The notes beneath the pieces are model-generated. The model made no database searches, was not told the DNA's origin, and saw only the letters and a list, made by a program, of their open reading frames with translations. 48,801 nucleotides of DNA from Eubacterium sp. (GTDB lineage: Bacteria; Bacillota; Clostridia; Lachnospirales; Lachnospiraceae). The translations under genes were made by a program, and so were the position numbers. Positions 1 to 8,206 of this stretch are shown one piece after another; positions within the stretch are counted from its first letter, which is position 1, and every line of letters begins with the position of its first letter. The DNA is taken from assembly GCA_022796875.1 (NCBI GenBank), contig JAAWJJ010000019.1:1-48801 (forward strand), read 5' to 3'.

Positions 1-52
1 GCTTCACTGCCTGTACTTTGTATTCGTGGTCATATTGTCTGTTTTCTGCCAT
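1..52 (-). CDS. IS3-family transposase OrfA, N-terminal 17 codons (runs off the window)
   Basis: An ATG at 52-50 is preceded by AAGGAG at a spacing of 8. It opens a frame that begins MAENRQYDHEYKVQAVK and runs off the left edge. This start resembles the helix-turn-helix OrfA proteins of IS3-family elements, which bind the element ends and are made with the OrfB catalytic subunit by frameshifting. Only the N-terminus is visible, so the rest is inference. Confidence 0.55.
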   Translation of the reverse strand, partial: MAENRQYDHEYKVQAVK

Positions 53-125
53 TTTGTTCACTCCTTATTCTCTTGATTATATCTCAAATCCTTGAGAATA
101 TGGTGTCAACTTTTTTTATACCACA
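1..125 (-). mobile_element. End of an IS3-like insertion sequence (partial)
   Basis: The window opens inside the first gene of an insertion sequence read on the minus strand. Upstream of that gene is a short leader with a TTGACA box near 108-113, ending in a TG-rich edge near 121-125. The element edge is inferred from where the transposase leader stops and the end of the next gene (138) begins; the matching far end is outside the window. The family is judged from the start of the OrfA protein only. Confidence 0.45.
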
Positions 126-137
126 TCATAATGCCAT

Positions 138-1631
138 TTAATACCAATCATGCTTTTCGCCACGATCCAAAGAGTTCATACGATCCATTTCGTCCCCGGT
201 CAAGGTGAAATGATATAACTCTGTATTCTCCTTAATGTGATCGGGATTGCTGGAACCGGGGATTACAATAACACCCTTTTGCAAATTCCAGCGCAAAATG
301 ACCTGTGCGGAAGATACACCGTGAGCGTCTGCAATTTCGGAGATCACCGAATCTCCCAGCAATTCTCCTGTATGTCCTCTGCCTCCAAGCGGATACCAGC
401 CTTGAACTACAATGCCTTTTTCCTGAATAAACGGAATGACATCATTTTCTTGATAGTAGGGGTGGATTTCATTCTGTATCAGCGCAGGAACGGTATCAAC
501 CTGCGGCAGAAATTCCATCAATTCCTCCACATACCAGTTAGAAAGACCAATAGAGCGAATCTTACCGTCCTCTACAAACTGTTCCATAGCTTTATACGCT
601 TTCACATCGTTGGGGTCCGGGTGGTGGAGCAACATCATATCCACATATCCAATATCCAGTTTGTCAAGGCAGGATTGTATGGATTTCTCCGGGGTTTTCA
701 TTTCCTCTCCCGGATAAATTTTGGTAATGACGAAAATATCTTCTCTCTTGATAATACCGTCCTCGATAGCTTCTCTGATTGTTTCCCCGATTTCTTCCTC
801 GTTGCCGTAAGCAGAAGCCGTATCAATGAGCCGTACACCGTTTTCAAGTGCAGTACGGACAGATTTTCTACATTCGTCGCCATGCAGGCTGTATGTTCCA
901 AGTCCGTTAATAGGCATTTCATAACCGCTGTTCAGCATTACGGTTTTTTCGTCAAAATCAAAAACGCCGACTTTTGGGGAAACACTCTGAGAAATACCCA
1001 TTTCGTCAAGCCAGGCTGCGATTTCTTCTTTTGAAGTGCCTGCAGAGAAGCGGCGTCCATCAAGCCACTTTGCATTTTCTGCAAGAGTATAAAGGCTTGT
1101 ATCGCTTGAACCTATACCGCTGCTGTGCGAGGTGCAAAACGGGATAATTGTCTTGCCAGAAAAATCGTAACTTTCAAGAAAAGTGCTGATAATTCTCGGC
1201 GCCTGTCCGTGCCAAATCGGATAGCCGAGCAGAATCGTATCGTACTGCTCCATATTTTCTACACCGCCGGAAATAGCAGGACGGGCAGAGGAATCGTTTT
1301 GCTCACGATCTGCACGACCGTCAGTGTAATAAGCCAAATCTTCTTCTGTATATGGGTCATCCGCTATAATTTCATAAATATCGGCGCTTAGAGTATCGGA
1401 AGCATATTCTGCAAGTTGTTTTGTTGTACCTGTGGCAGAAAAATATACGACCAATATATTTCCTGTATTATTTTCCTGATTATTGTTCATCGCCTTATCT
1501 CCGTTTTCTGCTTCTGTGGATGCATCGTTTGCGTGTATTTCTGTTTCCCTTTGTTCTATCTCGCTGTTGCCGCAAGCGACAAGACCAAACGAAAAAATGA
1601 GGATCAGGAAAAATACGAAAATACGTTTCAT
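138..1631 (-). CDS. Lipoprotein fusing a flavodoxin domain to an aldo/keto reductase
   Basis: 497 residues. The chosen ATG (1631) has AGGAGG about seven bases upstream and overlaps the stop of the preceding gene (ATGA); a longer frame back to 1667 lacks a good site. Residues 1-20 form a lipoprotein signal ending in the lipobox LVAC, so the protein should sit on the outer face of the membrane. Residues about 58-215 are a flavodoxin fold (VVYFSATGTTKQ phosphate loop). Residues about 235-497 are an aldo/keto reductase with the tetrad Asp270, Tyr275, Lys304 and His336. The combination suggests a reductase pairing an FMN site with an NAD(P)H-type barrel, although an exported AKR would lack a cytoplasmic nicotinamide pool. 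It is the last gene of a six-gene operon. The substrate is unknown. Confidence 0.85.
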   Translation of the reverse strand: MKRIFVFFLILIFSFGLVACGNSEIEQRETEIHANDASTEAENGDKAMNNNQENNTGNILVVYFSATGTTKQLAEYASDTLSADIYEIIADDPYTEEDLAYYTDGRADREQNDSSARPAISGGVENMEQYDTILLGYPIWHGQAPRIISTFLESYDFSGKTIIPFCTSHSSGIGSSDTSLYTLAENAKWLDGRRFSAGTSKEEIAAWLDEMGISQSVSPKVGVFDFDEKTVMLNSGYEMPINGLGTYSLHGDECRKSVRTALENGVRLIDTASAYGNEEEIGETIREAIEDGIIKREDIFVITKIYPGEEMKTPEKSIQSCLDKLDIGYVDMMLLHHPDPNDVKAYKAMEQFVEDGKIRSIGLSNWYVEELMEFLPQVDTVPALIQNEIHPYYQENDVIPFIQEKGIVVQGWYPLGGRGHTGELLGDSVISEIADAHGVSSAQVILRWNLQKGVIVIPGSSNPDHIKENTELYHFTLTGDEMDRMNSLDRGEKHDWY

Positions 1632-2209
1632 ACGGTTTCCTCCTGTTCTGTCTTTCGCAAAAGCCAAATCATATTTTCTGCGAGATTAGCCATATTCGCA
1701 AGTGCTTCTTTGTCGTTCAAAACATCACCGGGCATTTGTCCGTAAGCCATATTCCAATAAGTACTTCCTACCACAAACATTTCGTGATTCAGGAAAAAGT
1801 GATTCATTGAATCAATGGCGTATAATGCGCCGCCCCGTCTGGCCGCTGCAACGGGGGCTCCTACTTTATGTTTCAATAAACCGGCATTCATATCGCAGAC
1901 AACCGCTGCGCGCTCTAAAAACGCCTGCATATTTGCCGATATATTTGCGGAATAAACCGGAGAGCCGAGAATTATTCCGTCTGCGTTCTTCAGCTTATCA
2001 AATACTTCCCGAAACATATCCTTGCGGTGAACACAATTTTTTTGTCCGCCGCACGCCCAGCACGCTTTGCAGGGTTCTATCACATTACCGGCAAACTGTA
2101 TCATTTCTGTTTCGATTCCGGCCTTGTTCAGTTCTTCAAAGATTGTATGGATAAGAATGGCCGTGTTGCCGTCTTTTCTTGCGCTTCCGTTAATCGCTAA
2201 AACTTTCAT
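1628..2209 (-). CDS. NAD(P)H-dependent FMN reductase / iron-sulfur flavoprotein-like
   Basis: 193 residues with a flavodoxin-like fold. The N-terminal loop INGSARKDGNT binds the FMN phosphate, and a CKACWACGGQKNC cluster near residues 47-59 resembles the Cys pattern of iron-sulfur flavoproteins. A later GSPVYSANIS segment is typical of this reductase family. The ATG at 2209 directly abuts the stop of the upstream acetyltransferase (TAAATG), and its own stop overlaps the next start by four bases, so translation is probably coupled. Likely role: two-electron transfer from NAD(P)H through FMN to quinones, disulfides or similar acceptors. The exact substrate cannot be read from sequence. Confidence 0.85.
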   Translation of the reverse strand: MKVLAINGSARKDGNTAILIHTIFEELNKAGIETEMIQFAGNVIEPCKACWACGGQKNCVHRKDMFREVFDKLKNADGIILGSPVYSANISANMQAFLERAAVVCDMNAGLLKHKVGAPVAAARRGGALYAIDSMNHFFLNHEMFVVGSTYWNMAYGQMPGDVLNDKEALANMANLAENMIWLLRKTEQEETV

Positions 2210-2779
2210 TTAGACACCGCCTTTCACTTTTTTGATGATTTTTGCAGGTGTACCGCCTACAACTGTGTAGGGCGGCACATCTTTTGTAACAACTGCGCCT
2301 GCTGCGATAACTGCCCAATCTCCAACTGTTACCCCCGGCAAAACGGTCGCATTTGAACCAATCCACACATTTTTACCCAGTTTAACAGGTGCATAGTGAT
2401 TTTTTCTACCGTTTCCCGGTATCAGATCGTGATTGATCGTAGCCAGTACCACATTATGACCAATCAGCGCGCCATCCCCGATTGTAATACCGCCCTGATC
2501 TTGAAAATGGCAGCCGGAATTGATAAAAACATCTTTTCCTATCAAAATGTTTTTTCCAAAGTCTGTGTAAAACGGGGGAAACAAGCGGAAAGTATCATCA
2601 ACTTTCTTTCCCGTCAAACGGCTCATAATCTCCCGAAGCTCCTCCGGCGTATGGTACTGATTGTTCATTTCCATTGTTATTTTTATCGCTTCCTGAAACA
2701 ATTCATCGGCGGTTAATTTCTTTTCTTTGTCAGGCTCAATGTTATCGGTAAAACACTTGATTATTTCTTCGGCATTCAA
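2210..2779 (-). CDS. Sugar O-acetyltransferase (left-handed beta-helix, maltose/galactoside type)
   Basis: 189 residues from a TTG start at 2779, chosen because AAAGGAG lies eight bases before it and overlaps the end of the upstream gene; an ATG at 2800 gives a longer form but has no site. The N-terminal segment matches the Mac domain of maltose acetyltransferases. The rest carries hexapeptide repeats (IGKDVF, IGDGAL, LGKNVW, VGDWAV) and the closing [12 protein letters not shown]. Family members move acetyl from acetyl-CoA to a sugar hydroxyl, and the His of the TINHD segment is the expected catalytic base. Placement inside a redox operon is common for this family but its reason is not clear. 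Confidence 0.85.
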   Translation of the reverse strand: MNAEEIIKCFTDNIEPDKEKKLTADELFQEAIKITMEMNNQYHTPEELREIMSRLTGKKVDDTFRLFPPFYTDFGKNILIGKDVFINSGCHFQDQGGITIGDGALIGHNVVLATINHDLIPGNGRKNHYAPVKLGKNVWIGSNATVLPGVTVGDWAVIAAGAVVTKDVPPYTVVGGTPAKIIKKVKGGV

Positions 2780-2781
2780 AA

Positions 2782-3726
2782 TTACATCTCCTTTTCCCAT
2801 TCACGCAGGGTATGAACACCCGATTCATCGCCCAATTTCTCTAAATGGTCAATTTCATCGACAGTCAATGTAATCCGGGCAGAAGCCGCCGCTTCTTCTA
2901 CCTGTTTTACTTTTGTAACGCCGATAATCGGAAGCGTACCTTTTGCGATTGCCCAAGCCGTTGCAATTTGTGCAGGGCTGGCATTATATTTTTCACCAAC
3001 CTTTTTCAGTTCAGCTACTAATGCTTCCATCTCTGCTAAATGCGGATTGTAGGAATCTCCCCGGCCTGTCCCGGTGGGGAACGGGTGCTCTTTGTTGTAT
3101 TTGCCTGTCAAAGCGCCCTGTTCCAACACCATATAGGCATAAAAGGTGATACCCATTTCTTTGCAGTAATCCAGAATGCCCGCCCGCTCTGAAGAACGGT
3201 GAAGCAAACTGAAATGGTTTTGTACTGCCGAAATCTTCAATCCCTCGGCTGCAAGAATTTCGTTTGCACGCTTGATTTCGATAAGACTGTGATTGGAAAC
3301 GCCGATAGATTTGATTTGTCTGCTTTTCGCTAACGGAATTAAATCCGGCGTCCATTTTTCTACATTCATCGGATTGTGAATCCAATATACATCTATAAAA
3401 TCAGTGTGCAAACGCTCCTTACTGCCGTTTAACATATCCTGCATTGCGGTTTCAGAATCGCTGGCAATTTGCGGTGTGAATTTGGTAGAGATAATCATAT
3501 CTTCCCGGCGTACATCTTTGAGGAAAGTTCCGAGAATACGCTCAGAACTTCCCTCACCGTAAACGGCAGCGGTATCCCATAAAGTTAAACCACATTCCAT
3601 AGCCTTATTAAACACAGGCTGTAAATCACTTTCAAATAAATGATTCCCGAATACTTGATCGCCGCCGGCTGCTCCTGCACCCCAAGACCAAGCACCCAAT
3701 GCGATTTTAGGTGTTTTTATATCCAT
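2782..3726 (-). CDS. Aldo/keto reductase
   Basis: 314 residues, full length for the family and cytoplasmic. The (beta/alpha)8 barrel tetrad is visible as Asp51 and Tyr56 in [11 protein letters not shown], Lys82 in ISTKFTP and His117 in YWIHNP. The C-terminal segment [14 protein letters not shown] is the typical NADP-binding end. The enzyme should reduce aldehydes or ketones with NADPH. It sits 38 bases downstream of the flavodoxin-fold gene and its stop overlaps the leader of the acetyltransferase. Together with the neighbouring alcohol dehydrogenase it suggests carbonyl detoxification. It is a different subfamily from the AKR half of the 138-1631 protein. Confidence 0.9.
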   Translation of the reverse strand: MDIKTPKIALGAWSWGAGAAGGDQVFGNHLFESDLQPVFNKAMECGLTLWDTAAVYGEGSSERILGTFLKDVRREDMIISTKFTPQIASDSETAMQDMLNGSKERLHTDFIDVYWIHNPMNVEKWTPDLIPLAKSRQIKSIGVSNHSLIEIKRANEILAAEGLKISAVQNHFSLLHRSSERAGILDYCKEMGITFYAYMVLEQGALTGKYNKEHPFPTGTGRGDSYNPHLAEMEALVAELKKVGEKYNASPAQIATAWAIAKGTLPIIGVTKVKQVEEAAASARITLTVDEIDHLEKLGDESGVHTLREWEKEM

Positions 3727-3764
3727 AATTTATTCCTCCTGCTTTTCCTGTTTCTTTTCTGTTT

Positions 3765-4298
3765 TCAGTCCGTCAGAGATTTTCCGAAATGATAAAGTTC
3801 GTCTGTTTTTTTGCGTGAACTATTTTCAGCGCCGTGTGCTGTATAGACTCCTGCATTTTCCAAACCAAGATAATCCAAAAAATCCCCCTGAAAAGAAAAC
3901 ATTGCGCCGTCATACATGTCAGCATCGCCGGAACTTAATATCATCGCCACTTTTTTCAGGTGCGGAGGCTTTTGAGGATATGCTGCCGCATAGAAACGGT
4001 CAATCACACATTTAAGCTGCCCTGTAATCCCATGATAATAAATAGGCGAAGCAATTATCAACATTTCTGCGTCCCGGAGCAAGGTGTATATTTCCCGCAT
4101 ATCATCTTTCTGAACGCATTCCCCGCCACTCTTGGTATGGCAGTATTCACAGGCAAGACATCCCGAAATTCTTTTTTTGCATACATCAATAATATCCACC
4201 TTATGACCGGAACTTTCTGCACCTTCCCGAAAAGCATTTATCATCCTTTTTGTATTGCCTTTCGACCTCGGACTACCATTTAACACTAAAATCTTCAT
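3765..4298 (-). CDS. Flavodoxin-fold NAD(P)H-dependent oxidoreductase
   Basis: 177 residues. The N-terminus carries the FMN loop LNGSPRSKGNT, followed by a Cys pair region (GCLACEYCHTKSGGEC, residues about 46-61) and the ASPIYYHGITGQ segment that frames the flavin. It resembles iron-sulfur flavoprotein and multimeric flavodoxin (WrbA-like) reductases. It lies 31 bases after the alcohol dehydrogenase gene and is probably co-transcribed. It is paralogous in fold to the product of 1628-2209 but clearly diverged, so the operon has three flavodoxin domains in all. Confidence 0.85.
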   Translation of the reverse strand: MKILVLNGSPRSKGNTKRMINAFREGAESSGHKVDIIDVCKKRISGCLACEYCHTKSGGECVQKDDMREIYTLLRDAEMLIIASPIYYHGITGQLKCVIDRFYAAAYPQKPPHLKKVAMILSSGDADMYDGAMFSFQGDFLDYLGLENAGVYTAHGAENSSRKKTDELYHFGKSLTD

Positions 4299-4329
4299 AT
4301 TCTATTCACCTTTTCATTTCCGCTCTCCC

Positions 4330-5502
4330 TTATAAGCACATCTTGAAAATTTCCTCAACATCAGCCGGGGTTAGCTCTTTTGGACCTGCTATCGAGCCAC
4401 CAGCACAGGCGTGTTCCGCCATAACTTTAAAATGCTTTTCATCAATGCCTAAATCGGTAAGATTAGGCTGTAAACTGAGTGTGTTAAAGCAAAAACCTGT
4501 AACTGCTTCAATCGCTTTTTTCGCTCCGTCCATTGCAGAGAGATTTTCGGGAATACCGAACACTTTTACGCCAAGACGGTAAATTGCGGGAGCAGTTGTT
4601 TCATCCAGAATATAAGTAAGCCAACGAGGGGTTACAATCGCAAGTCCATGTCCGTGTGTAATATCATAGTAAGCGGAAAGCTCGTGTTCCATAAAGTGGC
4701 AAGCACAGCCGTGTACCGTTCCTCCGTCAAGAATTGAGTTTAATGCCATAGAGGACGCCCACATCAGATTTGCTCTTGCCTCATAATTTTCAGGTTCTTT
4801 CATTGCAACAGGCACCCATTTTACTACGGTACGCATAACTGCCTCTTGCATTTCAAGCAACAGATCAAAAGTCGCCTCGCCTGCAAGGTAATAGTTATCT
4901 AAAATGTGATTGAATATATCAAAAGCACCGCAGGCAGTTTGATAAGACGGAAGCGTATAGCTGTATTCGGGATTTTCAAATGCGGCTCTCGGAATAAGAG
5001 CAGTACCGCCAAGACCTATTTTTTCGTTTGTATCCATATTGGAAATAACTCCCCAAGCATCCATTTCCGAACCGGTTGCAGCATTTGTAAGAATAGCGAC
5101 AACAGGCAGAGCTTCCGTTACCCATACTCCGTTAGATACAAGCGGCCACACATCGGCATTTTCGGTAAGTGCGGCTGCGGCAATTCCTTTGGCACAGTCG
5201 ATTGTTGAGCCGCCGCCCGCAGCAAGAACAACGCTGATATTTTCTTTTTTGCAAATTGCCGCTCCTTTATTGACCGTGGAATGTCTTGGATTCGGCTCAA
5301 CGTCGGAAAGCTCAAACAGCTCAATGCCGCTGTCCTTAGCAATGGTTACAATACTGTCGTAAAGACCATTCTTCTTAATAGATCCGCCACCATAGACCAG
5401 CAAAACCTTTTTCCCAAATTTCAATAATTCCTCAGAGAGATGTTCAAGCTGGTTTTTTCCGAAATACACTTTATCGGGGTTGTGAAAAATAAAATCGTTC
5501 AT
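4330..5502 (-). CDS. Iron-containing alcohol dehydrogenase, YqhD/butanol dehydrogenase type
   Basis: 390 residues, normal for the family. The N-terminal domain has the nucleotide-binding GGGSTIDCAKG segment (residues about 97-107) and the C-terminal helical domain carries the metal ligands, by pattern Asp194, His198, His268 and His282 (the last in DITHGHGLAIV). YqhD-like enzymes reduce short-chain and peroxidation-derived aldehydes with NADPH. First enzyme gene of the minus-strand operon, with GGAGG before its ATG. Its leader contains a relic MerR frame and a good promoter (5654-5682), and the divergent LysR gene is the probable regulator. Function is confident; physiological substrate is inferred. 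Confidence 0.92.
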   Translation of the reverse strand: MNDFIFHNPDKVYFGKNQLEHLSEELLKFGKKVLLVYGGGSIKKNGLYDSIVTIAKDSGIELFELSDVEPNPRHSTVNKGAAICKKENISVVLAAGGGSTIDCAKGIAAAALTENADVWPLVSNGVWVTEALPVVAILTNAATGSEMDAWGVISNMDTNEKIGLGGTALIPRAAFENPEYSYTLPSYQTACGAFDIFNHILDNYYLAGEATFDLLLEMQEAVMRTVVKWVPVAMKEPENYEARANLMWASSMALNSILDGGTVHGCACHFMEHELSAYYDITHGHGLAIVTPRWLTYILDETTAPAIYRLGVKVFGIPENLSAMDGAKKAIEAVTGFCFNTLSLQPNLTDLGIDEKHFKVMAEHACAGGSIAGPKELTPADVEEIFKMCL

Positions 5503-5517
5503 AATGGTTTCCTCCGT

Positions 5518-5670
5518 TTACTTTTGTTTTATTAATGAGTAGATTAAGTAGTCCAAGCAATCTATTTGCTTTTGACCTTTGTGTACTGAATCAAGCAGGT
5601 GTTTACGATGTTTTGTGAGAATGGGAAGCATATCAAAAATTCTCCTTGCTTTTAGTATAGATTCAGAAGT
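5518..5670 (-). pseudogene. C-terminal relic of a MerR-family regulator, or a 37-codon leader peptide
   Basis: An open frame of 51 codons ends with TAA at 5518, only 15 bases before the alcohol dehydrogenase start. Its translation contains the heptad-like helix pattern seen at the C-terminus of MerR regulators (for example HRKHLLDSVHKGQKQID followed by LDYLIYSL). The DNA-binding N-terminus is missing and a stop precedes the frame. An ATG at 5631 lies ten bases after AAGGAG, so residues 12-48 could still be translated as a small leader peptide. I favour a gene remnant left when the present LysR control was acquired. The family match is from memory of MerR tails, not a search. Confidence 0.5.
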
Positions 5671-5682
5671 TTAAAATATCAA
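5654..5682 (-). promoter_or_regulatory. Promoter of the redox operon
   Basis: On the minus strand, TTGATA (5682-5677) and TATACT (5659-5654) are separated by exactly 17 bases. This is a near-consensus housekeeping promoter about 150 bases before the alcohol dehydrogenase start. It lies inside the MerR-relic frame and about 20 bases from the dyad at 5701-5725, so a LysR protein bound there could act on both promoters. Confidence 0.6.
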
Positions 5683-5700
5683 ATACATATATCGAATGGC

Positions 5701-5738
5701 TTTCCATACTTGAAAAGTATGGAAACGCGTACTATAAT
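5701..5738 (+). promoter_or_regulatory. lysR promoter overlapped by a perfect 11+3+11 dyad operator
   Basis: TTTCCATACTT and AAGTATGGAAA (5701-5711 and 5715-5725) form a perfect inverted repeat with a three-base centre. The -35 box TTGAAA (5710-5715) lies in its middle, and TATAAT (5733-5738) follows after 17 bases. Binding at the dyad would block this promoter, the usual arrangement for LysR autorepression. The dyad also faces the divergent redox operon. Confidence 0.7.
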
Positions 5739-5775
5739 AAAGCTGTAAACAAAAATCAAGAAGGGAGAAGCACTT

Positions 5776-6666
5776 TTGGATATTCGAGTATTGCAATACT
5801 TTCTTGCCGTAGCAAGAGAGGAAAGCATAACACGGGCGGCTGAAACTTTGAATATGACACAGCCTCCGCTGTCAAGACAATTAAAAGATTTAGAAGAGGA
5901 AGTTGGAAAGCAGCTCCTTATCAGAGGAAGCAAAAAAGTTACCTTGACAGAGGACGGAATGCTGCTTCGTAAACGTGCAGAAGAAATGATTGCCTTAATG
6001 GAAAAGACAAAATCCGAGCTTTCTTCCTCTGATAAAAATATAAGCGGTGAAATTCATATGGGAAGTGGTGAAACGGAAGCTGTTTCTACGATTGCGAAAG
6101 TAGCAAAAGATTTACAGGAAGAATATCCCCTAATTCGCTATCACATTTATAGCGGCGACGCTGAACATATTGTAGACCGGTTAGATAAAGGTCTGATTGA
6201 TTTTGGTCTGTTAGTAGAACCTTTTGATATTTCAAAGTATGATTTTATCAGGCTTCCGGTAAAAGACACTTGGGGAGTTTTAATGCGAAAGGACAGTCCG
6301 TTAGCAGAAAAAGAGAGTATCTGTGCCGAAGATTTATGGGACAAACCTCTCATCCTATCTCACCAAACAGCAATCAGCGACGATATGGTTGCCTGGCTGC
6401 GAAAAGATGTATCGCAATTAAATATCGTTGCTACCTACGATCTTTTATATAATGCTTCCCGCTTTGTTAAAATGGAATTTGGTTATGCAATCGCCTTGGA
6501 TAAACTAATCAATACAAGCGGTGACAGCAATCTTTGTTTCAGACCGCTGTATCCTGTTTCAGAAGCGGGATTATGTATCGTATGGAAAAAATATCAGGTT
6601 TTTTCAAGAGCAGCGGGGAGATTTATGCAGAAACTTAAGGATGAATTTGCATTGCCTAATAATTGA
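5776..6666 (+). CDS. LysR-family transcriptional regulator
   Basis: 296 residues, typical length, from a TTG start at 5776 with GGGAG nine bases upstream. Residues 1-60 form the winged helix-turn-helix (FLAVAREESITRAAETLN and the following PPLSRQLKDLEEE). Residues about 90-290 form the type-2 periplasmic-binding-like effector domain. It is divergent from the six-gene redox operon and is its likely activator, with a dyad overlapping its own promoter. The inducer is unknown; aldehydes, quinones or oxidants would fit the neighbouring enzymes. A MATE relic follows nine bases after the stop on the opposite strand. Confidence 0.9.
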   Translation: MDIRVLQYFLAVAREESITRAAETLNMTQPPLSRQLKDLEEEVGKQLLIRGSKKVTLTEDGMLLRKRAEEMIALMEKTKSELSSSDKNISGEIHMGSGETEAVSTIAKVAKDLQEEYPLIRYHIYSGDAEHIVDRLDKGLIDFGLLVEPFDISKYDFIRLPVKDTWGVLMRKDSPLAEKESICAEDLWDKPLILSHQTAISDDMVAWLRKDVSQLNIVATYDLLYNASRFVKMEFGYAIALDKLINTSGDSNLCFRPLYPVSEAGLCIVWKKYQVFSRAAGRFMQKLKDEFALPNN

Positions 6667-6674
6667 TTCTTTAG

Positions 6675-6908
6675 TTAAGTGTTGCTACACATTCTTTTTT
6701 TCTCTTTCAAAACAAGCCATACGGAAAGAACCGTTGCAAGTAAATCACTGATTGGCTGTGCAAAGAAAATTCCGTTAATTCCAAAAAGAACTGGTAATAT
6801 ATAAATAAATGGCACTAAAAAAATTATCTGCCGTAAAACGGTTATGACAATAGATGGTATCGGACGGTTAATCGACTGAAAAAAAGTAGTAGCTAACCAT
6901 ATACTGTA
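6675..6908 (-). pseudogene. C-terminal remnant of a MATE efflux transporter
   Basis: The minus strand from 6908 to a TAA at 6675 encodes about 77 residues with no start. The translation includes FFQSINRPIPSIVITVLRQI, then two hydrophobic helices and a basic KEKKR tail, which is the usual last part of multidrug MATE proteins. A TGA lies just upstream of the frame and nothing further up resembles the missing ten helices. It is therefore a 5'-truncated gene fragment. It is unrelated to the intact MATE gene at 42704-44074. Confidence 0.65.
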
Positions 6909-6945
6909 TCATTCTCCTTTGGGTAAACTTCTTATTATGCAAATT

Positions 6946-7099
6946 CCCCACCGACTTCAGTCGATGGGGAGCATTTACAAACTATACCATTTATATACCA
7001 CCTGTATAGCAAGTGGCATTATTTACGAACTGAATCACTTATACCCCGCACCATCAGCAAGCGGCAGACATTTACTTCTAATCATAGTATATACAGATT
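6946..7099. repeat. Hairpin followed by three degenerate 48-49 bp tandem repeats
   Basis: A near-perfect hairpin, CCCCACCGACT paired with AGTCGATGGGG (6946-6969), is followed by three diverged copies of a unit of about 48 bases starting near 6959, 7008 and 7056. Each has an AGC(A)-rich head, a CATTTAC-like core and a TATAC-rich tail. A 63-codon frame runs through them (6919-7110) but has no convincing ribosome site. The hairpin resembles the ends of IS200/IS605-type elements. From 7100 to 7317 I see nothing identifiable. Confidence 0.4.
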
Positions 7100-7317
7100 G
7101 TGAGAAATAATCAACCTGTTTTTCGATTTTTTTACTTTTTTTGCACTGGACTTCTTATCTATGATTTGATTCTCTGTAAAACCTCTGTAAATTCACTTGA
7201 TAATTAGCATTTTTCCTGGTAAATATCAGCATTTCAAGGCTTATGTTTACTTCCTGCCGTGGCAAATGAATAATATTTTAATCATAATAAAAATTTCTCC
7301 TGAAATACGTCAGATTG

Positions 7318-7680
7318 TCAGGACAATGCCTGTTCAAATACCTTTAAAAGCTGTTCCTGATGAAAAGGCTTGTCCACAAACCCTCTGGCGCCAATGGCTT
7401 TGGCTTTCTCAAAAGTATCGTCGTATGCCAGGGACGAAACCATGACAATCCTTGCATCCGGATGCTCTTTTAAAATAAACTCGGCGGCATCCAACCCGTC
7501 CATTCCCTGCATGATAATATCCATCGTAACCAGATCAGGAGCTACTTCACCATACTGCGCAATTGCATCCTCCCCGCTACGGCAGTATGCCGTAATTTCA
7601 TAATCCGTACCTTTGAGAATATCCTCCAACTGAACCCGAACCAGCCGGGAATCGTCTACCACCATAATTCGTTTGCTCAT
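7318..7680 (-). CDS. CheY-like single-domain response regulator
   Basis: 120 residues, a stand-alone receiver. The acidic pair is in VVDDSRL (residues 8-9), the phospho-accepting Asp is in LVTMDIIMQGMDG (about residue 55), the Ser/Thr switch in VMVSSLA and the Lys in FVDKPF. There is no output domain, so signalling is by protein contact, as for CheY. It is last in a four-gene minus-strand operon, 18 bases after the CheX-like gene. No flagellar or chemoreceptor genes are nearby, so the target may not be a flagellar motor. Family call is firm; role in this relay is inferred. Confidence 0.9.
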   Translation of the reverse strand: MSKRIMVVDDSRLVRVQLEDILKGTDYEITAYCRSGEDAIAQYGEVAPDLVTMDIIMQGMDGLDAAEFILKEHPDARIVMVSSLAYDDTFEKAKAIGARGFVDKPFHQEQLLKVFEQALS

Positions 7681-7698
7681 TTCACATGCTCCTTTCTA

Positions 7699-8187
7699 TC
7701 AGGCTTCACTCGAAACTCCCCCGTTCTCATCGAAACAGGGTACATGATGAATCAGCTGCGCACCGCCACAGCATTCGTCAGAATACGTAAGCACAAATTG
7801 TACCTCACGCCCCTCCGGCTCATAGCGCCCGCGATAAAACACAGGCGGGCCAAAATGAGCTGGAACCTGTGTGGCTCGAAACATAGCTCCGGCTATCCTG
7901 CCGCAGAGTACATTAAAATATTCTTTGCTAAACTCCTCCAGGTCCTCGGAACTGACCGATTCCTCATGAAAAGAATTGCATGCCATGCGGTACAGCAGTT
8001 CGGTATCCGCACAGAGCGTAAGGCTGGTACGAAACCCCTGGTCAAAAGTGATCTGGACCGTGCAAAGGTCCTGCCCCGGCGAATGATTTCCCTGATGCAG
8101 ACGCACGCCTGCTGTGCGCTCCGTCACATCCTTAACCGCCTGATCCAGTATCCGTTCAAGCTCCTCTTTCTCCATAGCAGTATTCAT
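7699..8187 (-). CDS. CheX-like chemotaxis phosphatase-domain protein
   Basis: 162 residues from the ATG at 8187 (AGGAA nine bases upstream); the frame runs back to 8241, but that would overlap the preceding gene without a site. Around residues 90-110 the segment EFSKEYFNVLCGRIAG fits the E-x2-N-x3-G active-site helix of the CheC/CheX/FliY phosphatases, where Glu and Asn position water to strip phosphate from a receiver. The rest is consistent with the CheX alpha/beta fold. Flanked by two receiver proteins, it probably dephosphorylates one of them. The match rests on this motif and the context, so I am moderately sure. Confidence 0.7.
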   Translation of the reverse strand: MNTAMEKEELERILDQAVKDVTERTAGVRLHQGNHSPGQDLCTVQITFDQGFRTSLTLCADTELLYRMACNSFHEESVSSEDLEEFSKEYFNVLCGRIAGAMFRATQVPAHFGPPVFYRGRYEPEGREVQFVLTYSDECCGGAQLIHHVPCFDENGGVSSEA

Positions 8188-8206
8188 TCTACAATTCCTC
8201 GCTTTC

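Noticed and set aside
237..1034. Plus-strand open frame of 265 codons
   Set aside because: It is antisense to the flavodoxin/AKR gene, has no ribosome site and no recognisable domain.
6919..7110. 63-codon plus-strand gene
   Set aside because: It runs through degenerate repeats and a hairpin and has no convincing ribosome site.
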